Below, piece after piece: positions 18,014 through 27,413 of a stretch of 64,000 bases of DNA. This DNA comes from JBNKZU01 sp050301795 (lineage in GTDB: Bacteria; Pseudomonadota; Gammaproteobacteria; Thiohalomonadales; Thiohalomonadaceae), in NCBI GenBank assembly GCA_050301795.1, contig JBNKZU010000048.1, positions 14,353 through 78,352 of the forward strand. Direction: 5' to 3'. Every line of letters begins with the position of its first letter. Within the stretch, counting starts at the first letter, position 1. A program made the translations under genes and the position numbers. The notes under the pieces are model-generated. The model saw only the letters and a list, made by a program, of their open reading frames with translations, ran no database searches and had not been told where the DNA came from.

Positions 18014-18646
18014 ATGAATGATACAAAGCTGTCGGTTGTGGTACTGATCTCAGGTAACGGATCAAACCTGCAATCGATCATTGATGCTCAAAACAGTGGC
18101 ATGAACTTTGAGGTTCGAGCGGTGATAAGTAACCGTAGCAATGCTTACGGCCTCGAACGAGCACGACAGGCTGGAATTGATGCCCTGTTTATTGACCCGA
18201 AACAGCACACGGATCGGGATATCTTTGATGCCGAATTAATTAAGGCAATCGATCAATATCAACCGGATCTGGTCGCTTTAGCCGGTTTCATGAGAATACT
18301 CTCAACCCCGTTTGTTGAACACTACATGGGGCGATTGCTCAATATTCACCCCTCCCTGCTTCCGAAATATCGAGGTCTTCACACCCATGCGCGGGCACTA
18401 GCGTCCGGAGATAAATATGCCGGTTGTACAATTCACTTTGTGATACCTGAATTAGATGCAGGACCGATAATCCATCAAACAAAAGTGAAGATAGAACCCA
18501 ACGACACGCCGGAATCACTCGCCAGCAGAGTCCTTAAAGAGGAGCACCGGATCTACCCGATGGTCATTGACTGGTTTGCACAGGGGCGACTAAAACTGGT
18601 CGAGCACCGGGTCGTTATTCTGGATGATCAACCTGTTTCCAATTAG
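18014..18646 (+). CDS. purN: phosphoribosylglycinamide formyltransferase
   Basis: PurN transfers a formyl group from 10-formyl-THF to GAR. The 210 residues show the N-terminal phosphate loop ISGNGSNLQSIID (about 12-24) and the catalytic block INIHPSLLPKYRGLHTHARAL with the family's Asn and His. The conserved Asp lies in FVIPELDAGPIIHQ. The gene is directly behind purM. Confidence 0.97.
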   Translation: MNDTKLSVVVLISGNGSNLQSIIDAQNSGMNFEVRAVISNRSNAYGLERARQAGIDALFIDPKQHTDRDIFDAELIKAIDQYQPDLVALAGFMRILSTPFVEHYMGRLLNIHPSLLPKYRGLHTHARALASGDKYAGCTIHFVIPELDAGPIIHQTKVKIEPNDTPESLASRVLKEEHRIYPMVIDWFAQGRLKLVEHRVVILDDQPVSN

Positions 18647-18828
18647 GCTTTTTTCAACTTCCCTGAATCAAATATTAAATCTTCAATCCAATCTGTCTGA
18701 TATTGGTATTTTTTATATATTTTTGTGAAACATCACTAGTTTTTTAATAGTTTTCGCATTATCTTATATGCATATCCATTATTTTTATATTTGGGCTCTT
18801 TTTTAGCACTTATTTCTGAGGTTTGGTC

Positions 18829-19140
18829 ATGCAATTGAATCATTGTAAAACACTTGTAATCGAAGGTATCAAAGAGGATGGTGCCAAATTCAGACCAAGT
18901 GACTGGATCGACAGAATCTCAACGTCATTAGGCACTGTGGATAAAAACCGGAAAATTCACTACTCACCTGATGTTCAACCCGCGTCAATTGATGGTAATA
19001 AGTGTCTTCTTGTCTCAAGCGAGTTACAAAACAAGGATCCAAACGCATTCGACTTCATTATGAATTTTGCCCACAGCAATAAGCTACGTATCAGCGGTCA
19101 GCAGTGTAGTGTCCCGGATATTATCGCAAACGAAGTATAA
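18829..19140 (+). CDS. DUF3579 family small protein
   Basis: This 103-residue protein starts at ATG 18829, with GAGG seven bases upstream. It contains the family pattern KTLVIEGIKEDGAKFRPSDWIDRI near the N-terminus and a short C-terminal segment INANEV-like. DUF3579 proteins are small proteins of unknown function in beta- and gammaproteobacteria. It is monocistronic between purN and sodB. The upstream 182 bp are AT-rich and hold no other gene. Confidence 0.8.
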   Translation: MQLNHCKTLVIEGIKEDGAKFRPSDWIDRISTSLGTVDKNRKIHYSPDVQPASIDGNKCLLVSSELQNKDPNAFDFIMNFAHSNKLRISGQQCSVPDIIANEV

Positions 19141-19208
19141 AACGACACTTCACATACGCCACGACATCGAACTGACACTAACGCGTCCCATATTAAAACT
19201 CATACCTG

Positions 19209-19233
19209 ACTCATCATCGTAATGGTGATGAGT
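19209..19233 (+). terminator. weak hairpin after the DUF3579 gene
   Basis: An 8-bp perfect stem ACTCATCA/TGATGAGT (19209-19216 with 19226-19233) has a 9-nt loop. Only a broken T stretch follows, so terminator activity is uncertain. A second possible hairpin (AAAGCC at 19264, GGCTTT at 19284, then Ts) lies closer to sodB. Confidence 0.35.
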
Positions 19234-19326
19234 TATTCTCTTCAGAATTTGATTTCCAGATCTAAAGCCCTATATTGCAGTTAGGCTTTTTAATTAAGCG
19301 CAGTCTAAACAAATGGAGAAAATAGA

Positions 19327-19908
19327 ATGAGTTACGAGCTACCCGCATTACCGTATGCATACGATGTACTTGAGCCGCATATCTCTGCAGAAACACTTGA
19401 GTTTCATCATGACAAGCATCATCAAACCTACGTAACCAACCTGAATAATCTCGTTACGGGTACTGAGTTTGAAGGTAAAAGCTTAGAGGAGATCATCAAG
19501 TCGGCACCTTCTGGTGGCATCTTTAATAATGCCGCTCAAATATGGAACCATACCTTCTATTGGAATAGCCTTTCAGCCAATGGCGGAGGAGAACCCACTG
19601 GAGCACTCGCAGATGCGATCAATAGTGCCTTTGGTTCATTTGATGCATTTAAAGAGAAGTTTTCAACCTCAGCAGCAACCAACTTCGGCTCAGGCTGGAC
19701 TTGGCTGGTAAAAAATAGTGATGGTTCCGTGGCAATCGTAAACACCAGCAATGCAGGTTGTCCGCTGACCTCAGATCAAACGCCGCTAATCACCTGCGAT
19801 GTGTGGGAGCATGCTTATTATATTGACTATCGTAATGCACGCCCCAAATACGTTGAAGCATTCTGGAACCTTGTGAATTGGGAGTTTGCGGCTGCAAATT
19901 TCGCATAA
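19327..19908 (+). CDS. sodB: Fe superoxide dismutase
   Basis: This cytoplasmic enzyme turns superoxide into H2O2 and O2. In 193 residues the four metal ligands are present: H27 (FHHDKHHQTYV), H75 (IWNHTFYW), D158 and H162 (DVWEHAYYIDYRN). The AAQIWNH sequence with Q71 is the iron-type fingerprint; manganese enzymes carry their active-site Gln elsewhere. GGAG lies about ten bases before the ATG. The gene is followed by a good terminator. Confidence 0.96.
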   Translation: MSYELPALPYAYDVLEPHISAETLEFHHDKHHQTYVTNLNNLVTGTEFEGKSLEEIIKSAPSGGIFNNAAQIWNHTFYWNSLSANGGGEPTGALADAINSAFGSFDAFKEKFSTSAATNFGSGWTWLVKNSDGSVAIVNTSNAGCPLTSDQTPLITCDVWEHAYYIDYRNARPKYVEAFWNLVNWEFAAANFA

Positions 19909-19966
19909 TCGGCACTCTGCTATTTACATCGCCGATAATCTACAAGTAGAATCAATCGTTTCAATT

Positions 19967-19993
19967 GGCAGTCTCCTTGGGGACTGCCTTTTT
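19967..19993 (+). terminator. intrinsic terminator after sodB
   Basis: The stem GGCAGTC/GACTGCC (19967-19973 with 19982-19988) is followed at once by TTTTT. It is 58 bp past the sodB stop and 20 bp before argD. Confidence 0.85.
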
Positions 19994-20012
19994 GTTTCAA
20001 GGTAGATAACCA

Positions 20013-21200
20013 ATGAATAGCTCGTTAATGACAACCTATGCTCGGCTTCCAGTCACCTTTACCAAGGGTGAAGGCGCTCGACTATGGGATACTGAGGGCA
20101 ATACCTATCTTGATGCACTCTCAGGGATTGCAGTATGCAACCTCGGATACAGTCACCCCAAGGTTACTGAAGCAATTTGCACTCAGGCAGGCCAACTCAT
20201 CCATACCTCAAATCTTTTTGGTATTAGCCAACAAGAGCAGCTCGGTCAAAAACTGATCTCACTATCTGGAATGGAGCGGGTTTTCTTCGCGAACTCAGGT
20301 GCTGAGGCAAATGAAGCGGCGATCAAACTCGCTAGGTTATATGGCAATAATCGTGGTATTGAAAACCCAACGATCATTGTTATGGAGAACAGCTTTCACG
20401 GCCGGACGCTTGCAACGCTTTCAGCTACGGGTAATCGTAAGGTACATGCAGGTTTCGAGCCGTTGGTTAGTGGCTTTATTCGCGTGCCATATAACGATAT
20501 TGACGCAATTAAAAGCGTTGCGAAACACCACAAAAATGTGGCCGCCATTCTCGTTGAACCCATCCAGGGAGAGGGGGGAGTCCGCGTCCCGGCTGAAGAT
20601 TATCTTGAAGAGATCCGGTCACTTTGTGATGAACATCAATGGCTTATGATGCTTGATGAGATTCAGACCGGTATTGGTCGGACAGGAAAAATGTTCGCAT
20701 TTCAACATACAAACATCATTCCCGATGTCATGACGCTTGCAAAAGGACTCGGCAATGGTATGCCGATTGGAGCCTGTGTTGCATCAGGAGAGGCAGCAAC
20801 ACTTTTTCATCCTGGAAATCACGGATCAACATTCGGCGGTAACCCTCTGGCATGTGCAACAGCATTAGCTGTCATCGATACGATTTGCGATGAAAGCCTC
20901 TATGAAAATGCCGAAGCTTTAGGACTTCAAATGATTACCGATTTTGAGTTAGCTCTTGGTGATCAACCCTATATTGAAGATATTCGTGGTTTAGGGTTGA
21001 TGATCGGAATTGAACTCGATAGGCCGTGCGGGAATCTGGTAAAGATGGCGCTTGATGAGGGTTTGATCATCAATGTCACTGCTGAATCGGTGATACGCCT
21101 ACTACCACCACTGATTATTAATCGAGAGACAGCCTCAGAAATTGTGCAAAAGGTTAGTGCATTGATAAGCGCATTCGTCTCCACAAATGATAACGACTAG
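20013..21200 (+). CDS. argD: acetylornithine aminotransferase
   Basis: ArgD is a PLP enzyme that makes N-acetylornithine from the semialdehyde in arginine synthesis (related members also act on succinyl-diaminopimelate). The 395-residue class III aminotransferase shows FFANSGAEANEAAIKLAR (about 90-107), SFHGRTLATLSATG, the Asp of MLDEIQTGIGRTG and the PLP lysine in TLAKGLGNGMPIGA. The next gene, argF, begins within or directly after its end. Confidence 0.94.
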   Translation: MNSSLMTTYARLPVTFTKGEGARLWDTEGNTYLDALSGIAVCNLGYSHPKVTEAICTQAGQLIHTSNLFGISQQEQLGQKLISLSGMERVFFANSGAEANEAAIKLARLYGNNRGIENPTIIVMENSFHGRTLATLSATGNRKVHAGFEPLVSGFIRVPYNDIDAIKSVAKHHKNVAAILVEPIQGEGGVRVPAEDYLEEIRSLCDEHQWLMMLDEIQTGIGRTGKMFAFQHTNIIPDVMTLAKGLGNGMPIGACVASGEAATLFHPGNHGSTFGGNPLACATALAVIDTICDESLYENAEALGLQMITDFELALGDQPYIEDIRGLGLMIGIELDRPCGNLVKMALDEGLIINVTAESVIRLLPPLIINRETASEIVQKVSALISAFVSTNDND

Positions 21201-21204
21201 AGCA

Positions 21205-22125
21205 ATGACACAAACTGTAAGACACTTTTTGACGCTAAAGGATCTAAGCACTGATGAGCTTAACCAGCTTATTCAACGTGCAATCGTGCTGAAGGCTATG
21301 CACAAAAGTGGCGAAATCTATGAGCCGTTAAAAAACCGCGTGCTCGGGATGATCTTCGAAAAATCATCCACGCGCACAAGGGTATCGTTTGAATCCGGTA
21401 TGGCACATTTTGGTGGTCATGCACTATTTTTATCGCCTCGGGATACTCAGTTAGGTCGTGGTGAACCGATTGAAGATAGTGCCCGGGTTATCTCAAGGAT
21501 GGTTGATGCGGTTATGATCCGCACCTTTGAGCAAGAAAAGCTGGAGACCTTTGCAAGACATTCGAGTGTTCCGGTCATAAATGCGCTAACAGATATGTAT
21601 CACCCCTGCCAACTTCTCGCTGATGTACAAACCTATGTGGAACATCGCGGAAGCATTCGAGGCAGAACCATCACCTGGATTGGCGATGGCAATAATATGT
21701 GCCACTCATACATTAATGCAGCGATTCAATTCGATTTTCAGCTCAATATTGCTTGTCCAAAGGGGTATGAACCCGACAGTTCGCTGCTTGAATCTGCCGG
21801 AGATCGGGTATCCATGACACACGATCCCAGAGAAGCTGCCGTTGATGCCGATATGGTCACCACCGATGTCTGGGCCAGCATGGGGCAGGAAGATGAGCAA
21901 AACCAGCGAAAGTCTGATTTTGCTGGCTTTTATGTTGATGACCATTTGATGGGGCTGGCAAAAAAAGATGCGATTTTCCTTCATTGTCTCCCGGCACATC
22001 GAGGCGAAGAGGTTTCCGCAAGCGTAATCGATGGTGAGCAGAGTGTCGTATGGGATCAAGCAGAAAATCGACTCCATGCCCAAAAAGCACTACTTGAGTT
22101 TCTTATCGGTCCAAAAACAAACTAG
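21205..22125 (+). CDS. argF: ornithine carbamoyltransferase
   Basis: ArgF condenses ornithine and carbamoyl phosphate to citrulline. Motifs are FEKSSTRTRVSFE (carbamoyl phosphate), MYHPCQLLAD, and near the end FLHCLPAHRGEEV with its catalytic Cys. I chose ATG 21205 (MTQTVRHFLTLKDL, 306 residues), which matches the family N-terminus. An in-frame ATG at 21187 overlaps the argD end and would add six residues. Ribosome binding sites before either are weak, so translational coupling to argD is likely. Confidence 0.94.
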   Translation: MTQTVRHFLTLKDLSTDELNQLIQRAIVLKAMHKSGEIYEPLKNRVLGMIFEKSSTRTRVSFESGMAHFGGHALFLSPRDTQLGRGEPIEDSARVISRMVDAVMIRTFEQEKLETFARHSSVPVINALTDMYHPCQLLADVQTYVEHRGSIRGRTITWIGDGNNMCHSYINAAIQFDFQLNIACPKGYEPDSSLLESAGDRVSMTHDPREAAVDADMVTTDVWASMGQEDEQNQRKSDFAGFYVDDHLMGLAKKDAIFLHCLPAHRGEEVSASVIDGEQSVVWDQAENRLHAQKALLEFLIGPKTN

Positions 22126-22214
22126 GTTCTTCTCAGTTTGCCTCAGATATCACACACCCAATTGCTGTGATAATATCAACACCGTCGAAACTATTACGGT
22201 CTAACTGAGACAAT

Positions 22215-24383
22215 ATGGCAAAGGGATCTTTTCAAAACAAAACGCTCATACCTGCAGTAAAAGCCGTAATACTGCTCACCATTCTTATCCTGACCATTGA
22301 TTATATGGGTGGTTTTAACCGTCTGGAATGGATTACCTACGATGCGCGAATGAAATACTATCGTGCTGATAAACCGCTTGATAAAGATATCGCTATTGTT
22401 CTGATTGATGAGGCCTCACTTCAAGCGCTAAACCCACTTGTAGGCCGTTTTCCATGGCCCCGCTCTGTCTATGCTGATCTTCTCGATTTTTTTGCGATGG
22501 GAGGCGCGCATGCAGTCTGTTTCGATATTCTCTTCTCAGAAAATGAAAGAACTGATCATAAAGGTCAACCTTCTCAGAATGATCGGCGCTTTATCTCAGC
22601 AACTGAAGAGAACGGTGCAACTTACCATGCGATGCAGGTAATGAGGGAGGGCTTTAAAGATGATGAAAAAGAGTTTTCAAAAAGAGTACTGCCTCCTGAA
22701 TTTATTGCAAAACATGCACTAAAACGTGCCTCGGGTTTCAAGGATATTGGTAATAACAACTTCCTCCATCCTATTCCTGGCCTATACAAAGCAGCAAAAG
22801 GGGTCGGCATTGTTGAGGTTGAACCTGATGCCGATAGTGTCTACCGCAGTGTTCGACTTTTTAGCGTGTTCAACGATAGTGTTTTTCCGGCAATGTCACT
22901 CACAGCACAGCTTACGCCAGACAGCGAAATCATCACGAAAGATGACCAAATCATCATTGATGATCAACACTTCATTCCGATAAACGACAATGGCCACTAC
23001 ATGATCAATATGGTTGGCGATATTAAGCCATTCTCGTTCGCCGGTATTCTTGACTCAATTAAGAAGTTAAGAAGTGGTGATGTAGAAAATTTGTTGGTTT
23101 ACCCTGATGAATTTGAAGGAAAGACCATCTTTGTTGGTGCAAGTGCGATTGGACTCCAGGATCTAAAAACCACCCCGCTCTCGGCAAAGACGCCTGGCGT
23201 GTTCCTCCACGCCTCTGTTCTGAGTAATTACCTTGAGAACGATTTCCTTCATCCTCCTAAAAAATATATCACTGAACTAACAACGATTATTCTACTGTTT
23301 ATTACAATAATCGGTGTATTAAGTACCCATAAGATCTACATTCAGGCCTTGATTCTTATCGGTATGACGAGTGCTTATGTCTCCCTTGCCTTCTGGTTAT
23401 TTCAACAAAACTATGTCATTGAAATTGCAACACCCATCGTCGGAATTGTCGTTGCATCGATTACCAGCCTTGCAGTTCGTGCGTTTTCTGAGGAGCGTGA
23501 TAAACGTAAGGTAAGAGCGATGTTTACTCGCTATGTTTCACCTGCGGTTCTCGATCAGGTAATGGATAAAGGCGATATGCTCGATATCAATGTGAGTAGC
23601 CGAGAGTACCTGACTATACTCTTTTCGGACATTCGCAGTTTTACATCCATTTCAGAAAAACTTGAGGCTGAACAGGTTGTCGATCTTTTAAACACCTATT
23701 TCTCTGTTATGTCTGAGATTGCTTTTAAATATAGCGGCACATTGGACAAGTTTATTGGTGATGCAGTGATGGCCTTTTGGGGTGCGCCGATCAAAACTGA
23801 TGATCATGCCGACAAAGCAGTCATGACAGCAGTTGAAATGATTAATGCGCTTGATGAGGTTAACCGACTCACCCGAGAGAAGAACTATCCCGAAATTGAG
23901 ATCGGGCTGGGAATAAATACCGATAATGTTATTCTCGGAAATATCGGTTCGGAGAGAAAACTCGACTATACAGTGATTGGCGACGGGGTTAATCTGGCCT
24001 CACGCCTTGAAGGTCTGACTAAAATATACCACTGTCCGATTATTATTTCTGAATACACCTATGGGGCTTTAAAGCTTGATATCCCATGCGCTGTTGTCGA
24101 TATGGTACGAGTAAAAGGCAAACACAAGCCCATCAGGATTTACACACCTTTAGCAACACCAAACGACAGTCAAAGGGTGATAGAGGTCGCAAAAAATAGT
24201 GCATTGATTGCTGAACAAGCCTTTGAATGCTATATAGATCGTAAATGGGATAAAGCCATAGAGCTCTATACGTCGCTCCCACTTGAAGGGTTTAGAGGAG
24301 TCTTTATCGAGCGTTGCCTGGCATACAAATCAAGCCCTCCCGATGAACAATGGGATGGCGTTTTTACCCTGATAACCAAATAG
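22215..24383 (+). CDS. CHASE2-domain class III adenylate cyclase
   Basis: This 722-residue membrane receptor would make cAMP. The N-terminal membrane anchor (about 14-33) is followed by an extracytoplasmic CHASE2 domain (about 40-340; WITYDARMKYYR, FPWPRSVYADLL and KTIFVGASAIGLQDLKTTP are typical). Three membrane segments lie near 350-420. The cyclase domain (about 450-640) has the metal Asp of LFSDIRSF (about 471), KFIGDAVMAFWGAP (about 513) with the adenine-selecting Lys, DYTVIGDGVNLASRLE (about 582) with the Thr of the adenylate type, and the transition-state Asn and Arg. A C-terminal tail of about 70 residues follows. The SH3 gene starts 20 bp downstream. Confidence 0.92.
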   Translation: MAKGSFQNKTLIPAVKAVILLTILILTIDYMGGFNRLEWITYDARMKYYRADKPLDKDIAIVLIDEASLQALNPLVGRFPWPRSVYADLLDFFAMGGAHAVCFDILFSENERTDHKGQPSQNDRRFISATEENGATYHAMQVMREGFKDDEKEFSKRVLPPEFIAKHALKRASGFKDIGNNNFLHPIPGLYKAAKGVGIVEVEPDADSVYRSVRLFSVFNDSVFPAMSLTAQLTPDSEIITKDDQIIIDDQHFIPINDNGHYMINMVGDIKPFSFAGILDSIKKLRSGDVENLLVYPDEFEGKTIFVGASAIGLQDLKTTPLSAKTPGVFLHASVLSNYLENDFLHPPKKYITELTTIILLFITIIGVLSTHKIYIQALILIGMTSAYVSLAFWLFQQNYVIEIATPIVGIVVASITSLAVRAFSEERDKRKVRAMFTRYVSPAVLDQVMDKGDMLDINVSSREYLTILFSDIRSFTSISEKLEAEQVVDLLNTYFSVMSEIAFKYSGTLDKFIGDAVMAFWGAPIKTDDHADKAVMTAVEMINALDEVNRLTREKNYPEIEIGLGINTDNVILGNIGSERKLDYTVIGDGVNLASRLEGLTKIYHCPIIISEYTYGALKLDIPCAVVDMVRVKGKHKPIRIYTPLATPNDSQRVIEVAKNSALIAEQAFECYIDRKWDKAIELYTSLPLEGFRGVFIERCLAYKSSPPDEQWDGVFTLITK

Positions 24384-24403
24384 TTACAGGGATGGAGGAA
24401 AAA

Positions 24404-24883
24404 ATGAAACGATTATTAATCACACTTTTACTTGGATTTTCAACAACACTGTTTGCTGCCAACGGTGTTATGTATATTCAAAGCAGCAAAGCGAAACTAC
24501 AGAATGAACCCTCGTTTGGCTCAAACACGATTGTAGAGCTGAAAAAAGGGGATGAAGTTAATGTGGTTGAATCAAAGGGACGCTGGGTCAAGGTAAAACA
24601 CTCCAGTAATGAAGGGTGGGTCTCCAAATATCTGCTTGCGGATATACCACCGATTAAAAAGAAGGTCACAATCCTGAAAGACGATGCTCCTGATTTGGGC
24701 GATAACGCACGTCGCAGAGCGTCTGCTGTTACTACCGCTGGAGCAGCACGCGGACTTGCGGCCGATGAGCGTCAACGTAATAGTGACAGCCAATTCACCA
24801 ACTATAAAGACCTTGAAAAAGTCGAAAAGTTGGGGGTCACAGAGGATGAAGTTGAAAAATTTGTAAAAGAAAAACAGAAGTAA
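24404..24883 (+). CDS. exported bacterial SH3-domain protein
   Basis: I chose ATG 24404 because GGAGG lies five bases upstream and a signal peptide (MKRLLITLLLGFSTTLFA) follows; a longer upstream reading would run into the cyclase gene. The protein has 159 residues with an SH3_3-type domain (about 20-80: MYIQSSKAKLQNEPSFGS to GWVSKYLL). A basic stretch RRRASAVTT is at 103-111, and a charged, helical C-terminus follows. SH3_3 domains usually bind peptidoglycan or peptides in the periplasm. It sits in the CHASE2-cyclase to OMP operon. Confidence 0.8.
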   Translation: MKRLLITLLLGFSTTLFAANGVMYIQSSKAKLQNEPSFGSNTIVELKKGDEVNVVESKGRWVKVKHSSNEGWVSKYLLADIPPIKKKVTILKDDAPDLGDNARRRASAVTTAGAARGLAADERQRNSDSQFTNYKDLEKVEKLGVTEDEVEKFVKEKQK

Positions 24884-24887
24884 CCTT

Positions 24888-25214
24888 ATGAAAAACAATA
24901 GAAAACGGATTTTCACCATAGCAATTACAATTGTGCTGTCTGTTTATTGCCTAAATCTGATGGCCGGAGGCTTTAGAACACGAATCTCTGATGATGAGAC
25001 TGGCCAAAACCAAAATACTAGAAACACAAATCCCCCGTCAGCAATTCAACACCTTTTACAGCACCCTATCGGGGGAATTGTTGCGCCAATACGAGACCTT
25101 ACCTCAGATAATAATCAACAGAGGCTCGACATTGGTGACGTGAATTCCTATGATGCCCCTAGTAACACAGAGGTTCTTGAGGAAACACCTGATGATAACA
25201 AATCTTCTGAATAA
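24888..25214 (+). CDS. small exported protein of unknown function
   Basis: I do not recognise this 108-residue protein. It has an N-terminal hydrophobic signal (about residues 8-25) followed by GGFRTRISDDE, then a low-complexity, Asn/Asp/Gln-rich tail, so it may be largely disordered. It starts 4 bp after the SH3-protein gene and overlaps the M48 protease gene by 23 bp, so it is surely in the same operon and probably made together with both. The FRTR[IA]S motif recurs in the next protein. Confidence 0.65.
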   Translation: MKNNRKRIFTIAITIVLSVYCLNLMAGGFRTRISDDETGQNQNTRNTNPPSAIQHLLQHPIGGIVAPIRDLTSDNNQQRLDIGDVNSYDAPSNTEVLEETPDDNKSSE

Positions 25215-26076
25215 GACTTGTCATAACATATCGCCTAATTTCAACATAAGAGCGATTATTCTTTTGTGCACGCTTTCTGCTTTGCCGATTCAAGCCGTTG
25301 AAGCATCACAGGATTTCCGTACTCGCGCCTCAACAACGGCACTTGTCACGACCGAGGGTCTTGAAAGCGATGTTGAAGCTGAGATCCGATTTGGACGCGA
25401 GCTAGCATCAATTATTCTTGGACAAAATAAGCTCGATAAGAATAAACGTATCAATAAATACCTTAATCTTGTTGGTAACTCACTCGTCCCCTACAGTCAA
25501 CGACCTGAACTGAAATTCTATTTTGCTATGCTCGATACTGATGAAATCAATGCCTATGCCGCCCCTGGTGGATACATCTTTGTCACTAAAGGTGCCTTAA
25601 AGCTAATGGAGAATGAGGCAGAACTAGCTGCGGTTCTAGCACATGAGATTTCGCACATTACTCAAAAACATATCGTTAACGAGCTTAAAATCAAAGGTGA
25701 GGAAAAAACCGCAGAATCAAGCCTCTCAAAACTGATCGGCGGATTTGGGGATCCGGCTCGAACTATTCTTAATCAAGCACTTGATAAGGCAATGTCACTT
25801 CTGTTTACCAAAGGACTCAAAAAAGAGGATGAGTATGAGGCTGATCGGATGGGGACACTCCTTCTAACTGCGGCAGATTATGATCCACTTGCACTTAAAA
25901 GGTATTTAAGTAAAGTCAAACTACAAAAAGCTAATAAGCTTAAAACCCTCTATACAACGCATCCCTCTTTTGATGATAGACTGGTGCAACTACAAAATTT
26001 GATCAATGATGAGAAACTGTATCTAATTGATGCTCCGCAGGCAAAATACCGATTTCAACAGATTGTAAAAAAATAA
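25192..26076 (+). CDS. M48-family periplasmic metalloprotease
   Basis: A zinc metallopeptidase related to BepA/LoiP. I chose ATG 25192 (GAGG about nine bases upstream), inside the end of the preceding gene, giving 294 residues. A signal or anchor segment lies at about 20-36 and a short basic DFRTRAS at 41-47. The catalytic motif HEISH is at 151-155, with the third ligand in EYEADRMG (E216). The family acts in outer membrane protein quality control, degrading misassembled BAM or LPS-assembly clients. The next gene encodes an outer membrane protein, a plausible client. Confidence 0.88.
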   Translation: MITNLLNKTCHNISPNFNIRAIILLCTLSALPIQAVEASQDFRTRASTTALVTTEGLESDVEAEIRFGRELASIILGQNKLDKNKRINKYLNLVGNSLVPYSQRPELKFYFAMLDTDEINAYAAPGGYIFVTKGALKLMENEAELAAVLAHEISHITQKHIVNELKIKGEEKTAESSLSKLIGGFGDPARTILNQALDKAMSLLFTKGLKKEDEYEADRMGTLLLTAADYDPLALKRYLSKVKLQKANKLKTLYTTHPSFDDRLVQLQNLINDEKLYLIDAPQAKYRFQQIVKK

Positions 26077-26078
26077 CG

Positions 26079-27341
26079 ATGAAAAGAACTAATAAACAAA
26101 TAGATCTAATTTGGAAAACACTCTTTACGGTTTCACTCTTGGTGTCTGGTGTAGCTGTCGCAGATCAATTCCACTTTAACAATAATTTAATCGGAGAGAG
26201 AGCCTTGGGCTTGGGTGGTGCCTATACCGCTGTCGCTGACGATGCCTCGGGACTGTTCTACAACCCAGCTGGGATTACCTATACCAATGGCAAGAATATG
26301 TCTGGTTCGGTAAACACCTTCTACTTTGCTGAAACGGTATATAAAGATGCATTGGGGGCAGGAAACGACTTTTCCAGAACATCATCTAGTCTGCTTCCAA
26401 ACTTTTTCGGCATGGTTCAGCCTTTTGGTAATGGTGTTGTTGGATTCTCTTATGCCGTAACTGATTCTATCCTTGAAGATCAAGATGAAGAGTTCAACAA
26501 CTTTGGAAATGTAACTAAATATATTCTCAACATTAACAATCAGGACACTACAAACAAGATCGGCCCATCCTACGCTAGCGAACTGAATGACAAACTTGCT
26601 TGGGGTATAACACTATATGGGCATTACCGCGCATTTCAGAACATTACAAATCAGTGGGTTCACAAAAATAATAATACCCAGGAGTGGTCCAATATTTATA
26701 TCCAGGGTTCTGAAGTAGGATTAGAACCAAATATTGGCTTGATGTGGTCACCTTTTGAGAACTTGTCCATTGGCTTGAATATGAAAAAAACTTTCCTAAT
26801 CTCATCAAGCTTTAACCGTCAAATCTCATGCGACTCAGACATTAACGACCCAACCATTCAGATTTCTCAGTGTATCAACTCTACAGCCAATATGATGTCG
26901 ACGCCAACAATAGAGACCATCAATTTTGAACGCGATATGCCTATCTCAACTGCTGTGGGAATCGCATATTTTCCATCGAATAAACTATTGCTGTCCTCAG
27001 ATTTCTCTTTCAACACTGCAACCAGTACGTTTGAGATGACATGGAATGCATCCTTTGGATTTGAATATTATCTCAATCCAACATGGGCTGTGCGTAGTGG
27101 TATCTATACTAATAACGCAAATACACCAACACTTGTCCAAGGACAGCAGAATCAGCTTGATCACATTGATCTGATCGGGTTCTCGATTAGTGGAACAAGG
27201 TTCTCCCGTAGTTCATCGGTAAGTGTGGGAGTAAACATTATGACGGGTTCTGGTGAATCACAAATCATTGGTGGCACGTCAATTCAACAAACTGAATATA
27301 TGAGCACCACTGCTTTCATCGCATCTTCCTACTCATTCTAG
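26079..27341 (+). CDS. FadL/OmpP1-like outer membrane beta-barrel protein
   Basis: The 420-residue protein has a signal peptide (cleaved around SGVAVADQ) followed by GERALGLGGAYTAVADDASGLFYNPAG, the hallmark of the OmpP1/FadL (TodX) family that transports hydrophobic compounds. The rest alternates beta-strands with loops and ends in SSYSF, the aromatic C-terminal signature of a barrel. It starts 2 bp after the protease gene and is the last gene of the operon. The substrate is unknown; a long-chain fatty acid or hydrocarbon is a family guess. Confidence 0.82.
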   Translation: MKRTNKQIDLIWKTLFTVSLLVSGVAVADQFHFNNNLIGERALGLGGAYTAVADDASGLFYNPAGITYTNGKNMSGSVNTFYFAETVYKDALGAGNDFSRTSSSLLPNFFGMVQPFGNGVVGFSYAVTDSILEDQDEEFNNFGNVTKYILNINNQDTTNKIGPSYASELNDKLAWGITLYGHYRAFQNITNQWVHKNNNTQEWSNIYIQGSEVGLEPNIGLMWSPFENLSIGLNMKKTFLISSSFNRQISCDSDINDPTIQISQCINSTANMMSTPTIETINFERDMPISTAVGIAYFPSNKLLLSSDFSFNTATSTFEMTWNASFGFEYYLNPTWAVRSGIYTNNANTPTLVQGQQNQLDHIDLIGFSISGTRFSRSSSVSVGVNIMTGSGESQIIGGTSIQQTEYMSTTAFIASSYSF

Positions 27342-27349
27342 TGTTTAGG

Positions 27350-27376
27350 GTGACACAACATATTTCACTGTGTCAC
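27350..27376. other. dyad after the outer membrane protein gene
   Basis: A perfect 8-bp inverted repeat GTGACACA/TGTGTCAC (27350-27357 with 27369-27376) has an 11-nt loop. No T-run follows on the plus strand, so it is either a rho-dependent or mRNA-stabilising hairpin or an operator. It resembles the TGTGAC dyad before pilA, which may be chance. Confidence 0.35.
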
Positions 27377-27413
27377 GGCAATTAGTTGACGATTACTCCT
27401 CGGCCACGAGGTA

